DNA of 64,000 nucleotides from Rebecca billardiae RCC1528 (lineage: Eukaryota > Haptophyta), in the NCBI GenBank assembly GCA_965240325.2, contig OZ251225.1, positions 310,001 to 374,000 of the forward strand. Direction: 5' to 3'. The notes beneath the pieces were generated by a model. That model was not told the origin of the DNA. It saw only the letters and a list, made by a program, of their open reading frames with translations, and did not search any database. The first letter of the stretch is position 1. Each line of letters begins with the position of its first letter. Of this stretch, positions 51,073-60,620 are shown piece by piece. The translations under genes and the position numbers were made by a program.

Positions 51073-51630
51073 ATGAAGGATGTGCACCGCGCGCTCGTGC
51101 AGCGGCTCATGACGGCTGGCGCGCTGACAGAGGATCAGCTGCTCTCAGCCTACGGCGACCTCATGCGGGGCTATGGCGAGCAACTCAGCGGCGCGCTCAA
51201 CCGCGCGGCGCTCGACAAGGCCATCTCCGTCGTGAATACCCAGCTGGACTTCTTCTCGCTCAAGGTGGCGCGGGCTCACTGCGCGGCGGACGGAAAGTTC
51301 TACTACGGCCTCGTGAACTTGCGCCACGACGAGCTCGCGCAGAAGGGTACGCCGCTCACCGAGGCGCAGGTGCTCTTCTTCCAGCGCGTCAAGGAGGAGC
51401 TGGTCGATCGGCAGAAGCGGCAGGAAGGGGAAAGCATCCCGTGGATGGAGGCGGAGAACATGCGGCTCGAGCTGGCGAACAAGCAGAAGCTATCCAGCGA
51501 CGAAGCCAACCAGACGCTCGAGACTCTCGTCGAGCAAATGTGGCTGCACAAGGGCGTGGCCGATGGCGAGGAGGATGACCTGCTGCTCGGACCGCGCAGC
51601 ATCTTGCAGCTGCAGTATGCCGCGGCCTGA
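51073..51630 (+). CDS. NSE1-like subunit of the SMC5/6 complex, RING domain absent
   Basis: This protein of 185 residues from the ATG at 51073 resembles the N-terminal winged-helix part of NSE1 (NSMCE1). NSE1 binds NSE3/NSE4 in the SMC5/6 genome-stability complex and normally carries a C-terminal RING-like ubiquitin-ligase domain. Visible segments are VHRALVQRLMTAGALTEDQL, ALDKAISVVNTQLDFFSLKV, KFYYGLVNLRHDELAQ, LTEAQVLFFQRVKEELV, and the winged helix SDEANQTLETLVEQMWLHKG ending LLLGPRSILQLQYAAA. The stop comes where the RING would begin. No Cys/His pairs are visible in the next 300 bp, so either the RING is lost or lies in an unseen downstream exon. It is divergent from the Ki-67-like gene. 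Confidence 0.72.
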   Translation: MKDVHRALVQRLMTAGALTEDQLLSAYGDLMRGYGEQLSGALNRAALDKAISVVNTQLDFFSLKVARAHCAADGKFYYGLVNLRHDELAQKGTPLTEAQVLFFQRVKEELVDRQKRQEGESIPWMEAENMRLELANKQKLSSDEANQTLETLVEQMWLHKGVADGEEDDLLLGPRSILQLQYAAA

Positions 51631-52279
51631 GCCAAGCCCTCGAGTCGGACGCACCGACGGACGCGCATATGGCTGTCAGATCGGGCCTTTTCGGCGCTTG
51701 CCGCTGCTTGATGGGCTGCGCCGCCCATATCGTCTCCTCTGGAGCCAGCCTTGCCCGGTGATCACCGCGCGCGACGTCGACCGTCGGCCAATTCACGGCG
51801 CGGGCGGATATGAATGACGTAAACGGCCGTGGCCGTCGCCGTCGCCCAGTGGCCAACTGCAGCAGCCGGCGCCAGCGCCTTCCGCCCGACCGCCCTCGCC
51901 CTCGGCGGCTACATCATCATGTCGCGTAGTATGATGATGATCAATAATACTCGTCGTCAGTGACGCGGATTATAATTATTATCAGTAACTGCGCTAGTTT
52001 TGCGCTGTGTCGGGCGCTGACAATCTATCGTCCCGCGAATATATCCGACAATTTGCCACATATACGCGACGTTCGATTCGACTGCTCTGCGCTGGCACGT
52101 GCACGCGGAGATCAACCACACGCAGCGGGTCCGGGATAGGCACTGGCACCCTCTTTCTCCATAAGCCGGCCGCCGGCTGCATCGCCTCGGGGGGCGATGC
52201 AGCAGGTGGACGCCGCTGCACCCATCTGGCCCTTGGCGCTGGCCTCCTCCGTGCCCTTCGCTCCACCCTAGGTGGGGCA
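51631..52279. other. Intergenic, no gene
   Basis: No RING-coding exon or other gene was recognised. Confidence 0.5.
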
Positions 52280-52660
52280 GGGGGTGCGGGGTGTGACGCG
52301 CCCAGGGGCCAGGTTCCCCAGCATCAAGCACTGCATCTGCAGCAGCCCGCCGGCGGGCTGGGCTGCGACATCGACTACCACCTCATCTGCTTCATCGCCC
52401 AGAGCGCGCTAGGCGGCGCGCTCACTCTCCAAGCCCCTCTTCTGCAGCTGCGCGCCGCTTGGCCGGCGCGCGGCGACGCGTACTACGACCTCATCCTCAT
52501 CCAGGCGCCCACGCGGGCGCACGGGGGCGACAGCCGCGGCTGCCGCTTGCCGGAGCTGCTCGCCGCTAGGTCGGCGGGCGGCGACATCGACTACGACCTC
52601 ACCCTCATCCAAGTGCTCCGGAAGGCGCTCGGCCGCGGCGGCATCTGCCGTCGCCGCCGC
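52280..52660. repeat. Diverged ~110-bp tandem repeats
   Basis: Three diverged units carry a GCCGGCGGGC / GCGCGCGGCG block followed by GACATCGACTACSACCTCAT-like sequence (52370, 52475 and 52580). They run directly into the dispersed repeat at 52661, so they may be one element. The open frame across them (52007-52795 +) has no family resemblance. Confidence 0.55.
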
Positions 52661-54194
<1,534 letters not shown>

Positions 54195-55069
54195 TTAGCT
54201 GTTCTCCACGGTGTCCGTGAAGCCGGCGCCAGCGCTCTCGCAGGCCGCCTGGAAGTCAATCACACGCCCAAGGGCCGCCTCGCACGATTGCGCGTCCTCC
54301 TCCGTCTCTTTTGTGGCGGATGAAACATCGGATGGCCCTGATTCGGCGCCAGCGCAATCGTGTGCTTCCCGCGGCTGAATGCCCACGGCTCGCGCGCCGA
54401 TGAACTGGCCCAGCAGCTCGTCCGAATTGTACACGACGATCGTCGGGCAATTCGCTGCCGGGTAGCCAGGCATCGCCTCGCAGGCCACCATCGCCGCAAA
54501 CTTGACTGAGGCGTGCCTGCTGGCCAGGATATCAAAGGCGCGCAGGAGGCGGCGGGATGCAGGGTCGTCCGCGTGCAGCGCGAGCACGACCCAGATGCGA
54601 TCACCTGCCAGGTTGATCTCGCGCTTGTACTCACTGGCTTGCAGGTGGCGAACCGTGCCGAATTGGCCATGCGTCTCCCTGCGAAGCTCAGCCAGCCGCT
54701 GCGTACGGTAGCGCCGCACGGCATCCTCGTCCTCTTCGCCCTCGAACTCCGCATCTTCCGCCCGTGCCGCTTCTGCCGTGCCGTAGGCGGGCAGGTCGAA
54801 CTCACGCCCGCGCGCGGGCCGCTGCGGCGGCTCGGGCGCGGCTGGGAGGTTTCCTAGCCCCCGGTGTATGTCCTCCCACTCGGAGGTCTCGGCATGCTTG
54901 GCGTGGTTCTGCCGGCCGGGCGCGCGCGAGCGGGCGGTTCGTGCGCGCGGGCGTGACCTCGATCAGGGCATGAGGCGGGGTGGCCCACTGATGCGGGCCA
55001 CCCAGAGGGGTGCACACACGAGCTCACTCGCACCTTGTATGTGTGCTGCACTGCGAACGGAGCTGCCAT
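54195..55069 (-). CDS. Phosducin-like protein 2 (PDCL2/PDCL3, PhLP2)
   Basis: PhLP2 proteins assist the cytosolic chaperonin CCT in folding actin, tubulin and related substrates. Two exons, 55069-55034 (MAAPFAVQHTYK) and 54908-54195, join in phase to give 249 residues. The intron (125 bp) has donor GTGCGA and acceptor GGCAG. The family N-terminal motif TSEWEDIHRGLGNLP corresponds to TEWNDILRKKGILP in animal proteins. A charged acidic helix follows (EFEGEEDEDAVRRYRTQRLA). The thioredoxin-like domain has FGTVRHLQASEYKREI, RIWVVLALHADDPASRR, MPGYPAANCPTIVVYNSDEL and LGQFIGARAVG. The thioredoxin CXXC is absent, as normal for phosducins. The first exon was too short to be an open frame on its own. 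Confidence 0.9.
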
Positions 55070-55235
55070 CGTTGGCCACCGGGACGCGCCACTCGACCAC
55101 GGCCAGTCCGGCCACTCTGGCCGCGAATCTTTATTCGTCCGGTGACCTCGCCAACGTGAGAACTGGTCGTCTGGTCCAGCACGTGGCCGTGGCCGCCCTG
55201 CCGCTTGCCGCCTGCCAGGGCGCGGTTTTCCCAGG
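55070..55235. promoter_or_regulatory. Shared promoter region, PhLP2 / TRMO
   Basis: A 166-bp spacer lies between divergent start codons. Confidence 0.45.
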
Positions 55236-56828
55236 ATGGAGGCATCATCCGCTCCGACGTGCCGCATGCACTGGTACGGCAACCCGATGTGGTTCGCCGT
55301 GCCGCTCGACGTCAACCTGTGGGAGGTCTTCGGCAAGGGCTGCTTCGTCATGGAGCAGAAGACGCACCGCATCGTGCCAATCGACGGCAGCGGATTCGCG
55401 GCCGCGCCGCTCGAGGCAGGCGGCGTGTACTCGCTGTTCGGCAAGAATGGCTCGAAGCTGATCAAAGAGTGCCACCACCTGCGCAGCCAGCTCGGCCTCG
55501 TGCGCGGCGAGCTGCAGCGCGTGCAGCAGCGCAGCCAGCGCTTCGAGACAGTGACACAAGAGCAGCTGCGCGCGGCGACGACACTGCTGCAGAAGGCTGT
55601 GGACATTGGGCGCGATGGGCGTGGCGCCGACCTGGAGCTGATCGAAGGCGCGATCGGCGCGCTGCAGGTGGCGCAGCGGCGCATCGACGCGGTGCAGCAG
55701 GCGCTCCCGCCGGCCGAGCCGCCGGTCGAGCGCGCTGTGTCTGCCAGTGCCGACGGTGCCGGAGGGCAGGGGGGGGCGAGTGCGGAGGAGGTCGCCGAGG
55801 AGGGGGCACGCGAGGAGCAGCCGCGCGCGCAGGCAGCATCGGGCGAGGAGAGCTCCGCCGAGCGCGCGCAATCGGGCGCAGAGGTGAGCGCCTCCTCCGC
55901 CCCTCTGCCACAGCACGCGAGCGCACCGGCGCCGCCGGACGGAGTGCTCACGGTCGCGGTCACGCAGCGCGGCGGGTGCGCGCGCGGCAAGCCGGACTAC
56001 CCGCACCAGTGGGCGCGTCAGTCGAAGCTGCGCACCCTCGGGAAGGGCGAGCTGATGACGTACGTCCCGGTCGGCTACATCCGCTCGTGCTTCGCCGAGA
56101 AGAACGGCACGCCGCGCCAGGGCTCCGTCTGCCCGGCGTCGCGCGCGAGTCTCGAGCTCAAGCTGCCCAACAACCTGAACGCGCGGCACTCGCTGGATGG
56201 CCTCGAGACGTTCTCGCACGTGTGGCTGCTGTGGCACTTCCACCAAAACGGGCCGGCGTCGATCCGCTCGAAGGTGGCGCCGCCGCGCCTTGACGGCGAG
56301 CGCGTCGGCCTCTTCGCCACGCGCAGCCCGCACCGACCGAACGCAGTCGGGCTCTCGGCGGTGCGGCTCGATCGAATCGAGGGCTCGACGCTGCACCTCT
56401 CGGGCGTCGACCTGATCGATGGAACGCCTGTGCTCGATGTGAAGCCGTACGTGCCGCTCGCGGACAGCCTGCCGCCCGCGGAGGTGCGGGTGCCGTGGTG
56501 GCTTCGACCGGAGACCGCGCCCGTCCACGACCTCGAGGTCGTCATGGAGCCCGGCGCGCGCGAGCAGCTGCGCGCGCTGCAGGCGGCGCTCAACTTCTTC
56601 GCCTCGGCGGACGACGCGGAGGAGGCGATCCGGCAAGTGCTGCGCGCGGACCCGCGGAGCGTCTACTGGCGGCATGCACACTCGGACGAGCAGTACGGTT
56701 TCTCGATCGACCAGCTCAACGTGGTCTGCCGATTCGATGATGGCGGCCGAGCTGTTGTCACCTCGGTACAGCATCTCGCCCTCTCCGACCGCGCGCATCT
56801 GCAGCCGGGAGACAACCGGACCACCTGA
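55236..56828 (+). CDS. TRMO: tRNA (adenine-37-N6)-methyltransferase TRMO (TsaA/UPF0066 family)
   Basis: TRMO methylates N6 of t6A37 in threonine tRNAs using S-adenosylmethionine. This single-exon protein of 530 residues starts at the ATG at 55236. The first 230 residues are lineage-specific: an ordered head (GNPMWFAVPLDVNLWEVFGK), a coiled coil and an Ala/Glu-rich linker. The TsaA beta-barrel core follows with YVPVGYIRSCFAEKNGTPRQ, LETFSHVWLLWHFHQN, GLFATRSPHRPNAVGLSAVR (the SAM-binding RSPxRPN motif) and DLIDGTPVLDVKPYVP. The C-terminal TrmO clamp region is DPRSVYWRHA through FSIDQLNVVCRFDD. It is longer than human TRMO (about 441 residues) because of the N-terminal extension. Confidence 0.92.
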   Translation: MEASSAPTCRMHWYGNPMWFAVPLDVNLWEVFGKGCFVMEQKTHRIVPIDGSGFAAAPLEAGGVYSLFGKNGSKLIKECHHLRSQLGLVRGELQRVQQRSQRFETVTQEQLRAATTLLQKAVDIGRDGRGADLELIEGAIGALQVAQRRIDAVQQALPPAEPPVERAVSASADGAGGQGGASAEEVAEEGAREEQPRAQAASGEESSAERAQSGAEVSASSAPLPQHASAPAPPDGVLTVAVTQRGGCARGKPDYPHQWARQSKLRTLGKGELMTYVPVGYIRSCFAEKNGTPRQGSVCPASRASLELKLPNNLNARHSLDGLETFSHVWLLWHFHQNGPASIRSKVAPPRLDGERVGLFATRSPHRPNAVGLSAVRLDRIEGSTLHLSGVDLIDGTPVLDVKPYVPLADSLPPAEVRVPWWLRPETAPVHDLEVVMEPGAREQLRALQAALNFFASADDAEEAIRQVLRADPRSVYWRHAHSDEQYGFSIDQLNVVCRFDDGGRAVVTSVQHLALSDRAHLQPGDNRTT

Positions 56829-56998
56829 ATCACCGACTGACTGACGAGCCGAACCACAGTCCACTACTGAATTACACTTTATGACAGCCGCGCCGGATCC
56901 GATCACTACGCGCGGCTTGAGCCATGCGTGAATGCGGGCAGCCTGCTAAGACTGCGGATCACGATGATGCGGACAGCGAGACGCCACGGCCTTCGTCG
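56829..56998. other. Short convergent spacer
   Basis: About 170 bp between two 3' ends; it probably contains both polyadenylation regions. Confidence 0.5.
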
Positions 56999-58210
56999 TC
57001 ATGAGTTGTCATCGCCATCGGCACTGATGCTACTGCGAGATGATGCTCGGTCGTTGCCCTCGACCTCGCCGTCGCCCCGCTTTCGCCAAGGCAGCGCCGG
57101 TGCCACGAGAGCCCCGTAGTCGTGTGAGAGCAGCGCCAGTGTGGACAGCGGGCGTTTTGGCTCCTCGACGGCGCAGATGGCTTGAGCAGCCGTCCTCGCG
57201 CAGGGCGCCGTGCCGTTGCCATCCTCTGCGCCACAGTCCACGCGTGCAGGCGGCGCCGAGGGCGTGCTGCCATCGCCAGGCTCGCTGCGGTCCACCGCGG
57301 GCGGTGCCCTGGTGGGCTCAGGCTGTCGAACGAAGACGACGACCCCGCCAAGCGTGAGTCCAAAGCCGACGGCGCACAGCGCGTGGAACGAGCGCTGCAG
57401 CGCCAGTGTGGCGTACAGCACGGCGTACACGTCGCTCGTGAGCAGCGAGAGGGTGAAGAGGGCCGCATCGGCAGCCTCGAGGAAGTAGGCGGCACCCGCG
57501 TAGAAACCGAACATGCAGCCGGAGTACGCGACGACCAGGCCCAGATCGGCCATTCGCCATCGAGTGCGCTCGAACGCGGCGCGCTCCATCAAGCCGCTCT
57601 GCGCACCGCCGATCAGAAAGCCTGCCGCGCCGATCGCGCCCAGCAGCTCATGCCTGCCGCGGTCCTTGGCCAGGAGCTCCATGAGGACGTTGGACACCGC
57701 GTAGAGCGCGGCTCCACAGAGCGTGAGCACGTCACCCAGTACCGCACGTGGCGGCTGGTCCGCGTCGGACTCAGCCGCCCGGTCTCGCAGCCCGTCAGAC
57801 ACCACCGTGCAGCAGAGCCCCGCGAGGCAAGCGAGCACACCCAACAGATGCAGCCGAGTATACTGGGCGTGGAGGATGACCTTTGACAAGACCATGACGC
57901 ATGGGATGGTGAAGCAGTCGAGGATCATCACCGATGTGATGCTCGTGTACCGATACGCCAGCACCAGTAGGCAATTCGCCTGCACGTCCACGAGCGCGAG
58001 CAGTGCGTAGCGCAGCCAGGACCTCGTCGAAAGTCGAGCGCAGCGTGTCCATGCAAAGCCGTACACTGCCAGCAACCCGTAGTTGAGCGTCGACTGGAGC
58101 AGGGGGAATGAGCGCCCGCGTGCGGCCAGCATGCTCGAGCAAACCCCCGTGCCCGTCACAAGTAGGGACAGCAGCTGCCCATGGGCGACGACGCGTCCAC
58201 GTGACGCCAT
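56999..58210 (-). CDS. SLC35F-family membrane transporter (EamA/DMT superfamily)
   Basis: This multi-pass protein has 403 residues from the ATG at 58208-58210. About ten hydrophobic helices are visible, including LLSLLVTGTGVCSSMLAARG, YALLALVDVQANCLLVLAYR, VMILDCFTIPCVMVLSKVIL, LLGVLACLAGLCCTVVSDGL, GDVLTLCGAALYAVSNVLME and a last SFHALCAVGFGLTLGGVVVF. The sequence YTSITSVMILDCFTIPCVM is typical of SLC35F1/F2/F6, which are solute carriers of uncertain substrate; SLC35F2 is reported to take up queuine. The soluble tail of about 100 residues is Ser/Pro/Asp-rich. The frame is open upstream to a GTG at 58330, but the ATG at 58210 fits the hydrophobic profile better. Confidence 0.85.
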   Translation of the reverse strand: MASRGRVVAHGQLLSLLVTGTGVCSSMLAARGRSFPLLQSTLNYGLLAVYGFAWTRCARLSTRSWLRYALLALVDVQANCLLVLAYRYTSITSVMILDCFTIPCVMVLSKVILHAQYTRLHLLGVLACLAGLCCTVVSDGLRDRAAESDADQPPRAVLGDVLTLCGAALYAVSNVLMELLAKDRGRHELLGAIGAAGFLIGGAQSGLMERAAFERTRWRMADLGLVVAYSGCMFGFYAGAAYFLEAADAALFTLSLLTSDVYAVLYATLALQRSFHALCAVGFGLTLGGVVVFVRQPEPTRAPPAVDRSEPGDGSTPSAPPARVDCGAEDGNGTAPCARTAAQAICAVEEPKRPLSTLALLSHDYGALVAPALPWRKRGDGEVEGNDRASSRSSISADGDDNS

Positions 58211-58332
58211 GTCCTTCGTGAGACACGGCCGCCGGTTCCGGCAGCACGTGCAAACGCCTGCCGCAGTCAGCTTGTGGCGGCGGCCGCAGATCGACGACGA
58301 TGGCGTCCGCTCCGGAGCAGTTATGATCACTC
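58211..58332. promoter_or_regulatory. Shared promoter region, SLC35F / unknown protein
   Basis: A 122-bp spacer lies between divergent start codons. Confidence 0.45.
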
Positions 58333-59031
58333 ATGGCTGAGGAACAATGGGCACGACGGCTGGCCGCGGCGCTCGTTGCCGACGACGGCGATGCGTTTGT
58401 TGCCGTCTACGACGCATTGCTCGACGATGAGGTCGGGTACAGCGCGGAGCAGGTCGACGCGGTCAAGGAGCTCGCGCGCACACTTGCTGAAAGTGGCCTT
58501 GGGGATTTGAGTGGTGGTATGGCTGGCCACACTGATGACTGCGGCGAAGGCGCAGATGCGTCTCAGGCATTTCCCACGCAGGCTGACGAGTCGCAGCGGG
58601 CAGACTCCCTGGAGGGAGATGCGGCCACCTGCGATGCCGGCAGCGCGGATGGGAGCGCTCCTGGGGTCGACCTGAGCAACCACCACTACGCGCTCGATGT
58701 CCCAAGCGTGCAAGAGAACGCCCATGCGCTGGCTACTAGCGAGAATGGGTGTGCCGTCACGCCAGAGGCCACGAGCCCGCCCGCGGAGCTTGCCGATGAC
58801 AGCGGCATGCACCGCAAGAGGAGGAGAAGGAAGGCTCGCAAGGCGTGTGCGGGGACGGAGATGCGATTGGCAGATGCGAGCACACAGACGGAGTCCACGT
58901 TGGACGAGCACCTCCTCCGGAAGCAGGAGGCCTGGGATCGTGTCGCTGACTTCATTGCTCAACGATGGTTACGCTCGATTCGATACCACGCAGAGCACGG
59001 ACCTGCTGGCGTGGCCCCATACAGCACGTGA
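58333..59031 (+). CDS. Uncharacterised protein with basic C-terminal region
   Basis: This single exon gives 232 residues from the ATG at 58333. The N-terminus is a short helical domain (EEQWARRLAAALVADDGDAF, VDAVKELARTLAESGLG). An acidic, Ser/Asp-rich low-complexity middle follows. Near residue 158 there is a strongly basic patch (HRKRRRRKARKACAG), a possible nuclear localisation signal, and then a helix with aromatic residues (KQEAWDRVADFIAQRWLRSI). No family was recognised. Third positions are less GC-biased than in neighbouring genes, but the frame and divergent position support a real gene. Confidence 0.55.
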   Translation: MAEEQWARRLAAALVADDGDAFVAVYDALLDDEVGYSAEQVDAVKELARTLAESGLGDLSGGMAGHTDDCGEGADASQAFPTQADESQRADSLEGDAATCDAGSADGSAPGVDLSNHHYALDVPSVQENAHALATSENGCAVTPEATSPPAELADDSGMHRKRRRRKARKACAGTEMRLADASTQTESTLDEHLLRKQEAWDRVADFIAQRWLRSIRYHAEHGPAGVAPYST

Positions 59032-59089
59032 GGGCTGTCGTAGCTTAGGATTCAATTTCAGGCCGTTTGCGGCGGCCGCTAGTAGCGTC

Positions 59090-60449
59090 TTAACCCCTAT
59101 TGTGGAACGGACCCCTATTGTGGAACGGCGCCAGTTTTTCCTATGTAGAGCTTGGATGTCGCGGAGGCGATGAGATCGGCGGCTACCGCCGTGTGCGCCT
59201 GGCCAAGGCGCGTCCAATGAGCCCAAGAACGTCGTCATAGCCCCGCCCCAGCGCCGTCCGCAGCCGATCGTTTGCTGGAGTCAGAGCTGAGAATCTGGTG
59301 TGAAAAAATGGTTTTCGGCTTCTGTAGGCCGAAGCTTCGGCCGGGAGGGCGCGCACGGTATTTTTGGGAGCTCCCCGAAAGCAGCCCGGGCAGGGAATCA
59401 AGCCGGCTTGCCGCTGCCGCACTCGTGGATGGAGCGCGAGTGACACGAATTGGGTCAGGTCAGCATGGCTGATTCCTGGTTTGGAGGGTCGAGGACGCCC
59501 CGCCGCGGCGGGGGGCGGTGCGGCGGCGCGAGCTGACTGGTGGCGATGACGAACGCGTAGCCGAAGGTGCCTGACCGTCAGGCGACGCCCAACCCCGCAA
59601 AGCAGCTTCATCGCCTGCCGACCGCGCGAGAGCCGCGCCGCACGAAGCGGCTGGGCGCGAGTGGACTACGACCCGCCGGATGCAGCCATCAGGGACTGTG
59701 TGTAGAGTGGGGAGCTGCGTGAGGGCACAGCTGTCGCCGACTTCGGCTCATACGCCGTGACAACGGGCCACGCTCTGTCGGATGGTGAAGGACCCGACCA
59801 GCCCGTCGAGGCCGCTGGGGCTGAAGCCGCGGCTGAGCGGCTGTGACGGTCGAGCAGATGCACACCAACTGGGTCGCGGAGATAGCGCTACTCGGCTTCG
59901 CGCCGACCACGCGGCAGGTCTGCATCGATGCGGCGCTTCTCTTCCTGCGTAGCGGCGCGCCCTTCTCGACGCTCTCCAGCATGCCCTGGAAGCGGTGGTG
60001 TCGGCGGCGGCTCAGGCGCCACGCGAAGGCGAGCGAGCGTCGATGACGGACACGCTCGTCGACCGCATCACTCATTGTGGAGAGGGTTCGCGCGGGCAAG
60101 ACGTGCCCCCCGGCGGCTGCGGGGTCGAGGGCGGGTGCCCACACCACCAGCGCGCCGGCGAGTGCCAGTGGGCCGACTGCGAACGCTCAGGAGCCAGCAG
60201 TGGCACCGTCCTGAGCGAGGAACCAAAATCGTTCCACAATAGGGGTCAGTCGACCCGTCGACGCACCCCGCGGGCGCGCGCGCGCGCGCGCGCGCGCGCG
60301 GGCGAGTTCCGAGCTCCGCACCCTCAGAGGTGTATGGTCCCTTCGGTAGGACCCATGGCCAGTACCTGACACCTTAAGATCGCTCGCCGAGCCGCACTAC
60401 CTCGCCCTAGGGGCGGAAAACCCGAAAATCGTTCCACAATAGGGGTTAA
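59090..60449. mobile_element. piggyBac-like non-autonomous element (TTAA-flanked, 16-bp terminal inverted repeats)
   Basis: The sequence CCCCTATTGTGGAACG (59094-59109) is inverted exactly at 60430-60445, and each end is flanked outward by TTAA (59090-59093 and 60446-60449). A second copy of each repeat lies inside (59112-59127 and 60230-60245). TTAA target duplication and ends beginning CCC are the hallmark of piggyBac. The 1.35-kb interior has only short frames with no transposase similarity, so it would depend on a transposase elsewhere. A CG-repeat tract lies near 60275-60300. Confidence 0.82.
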
Positions 60450-60620
60450 GACGTTAAGCCTAGTTGCCGCGAAAGTCCGTGACGACTCAGACTGACTGTG
60501 CCCGCCAGCGCCCAGCCGCCTGATGTCTGATGGCGCGCAACGGCGGCCGCGCAACGGCAATCGTCATTGTCAGAACATCCGAGCATAGTCTGAAGTCGCA
60601 TTCAGACACGACAGTCATCT

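Noticed and set aside
59183-59611. A 142-residue minus frame inside the TTAA element, considered as a transposase fragment
   Set aside because: No DDD-type motifs or piggyBac similarity is visible and composition is not coding-like.
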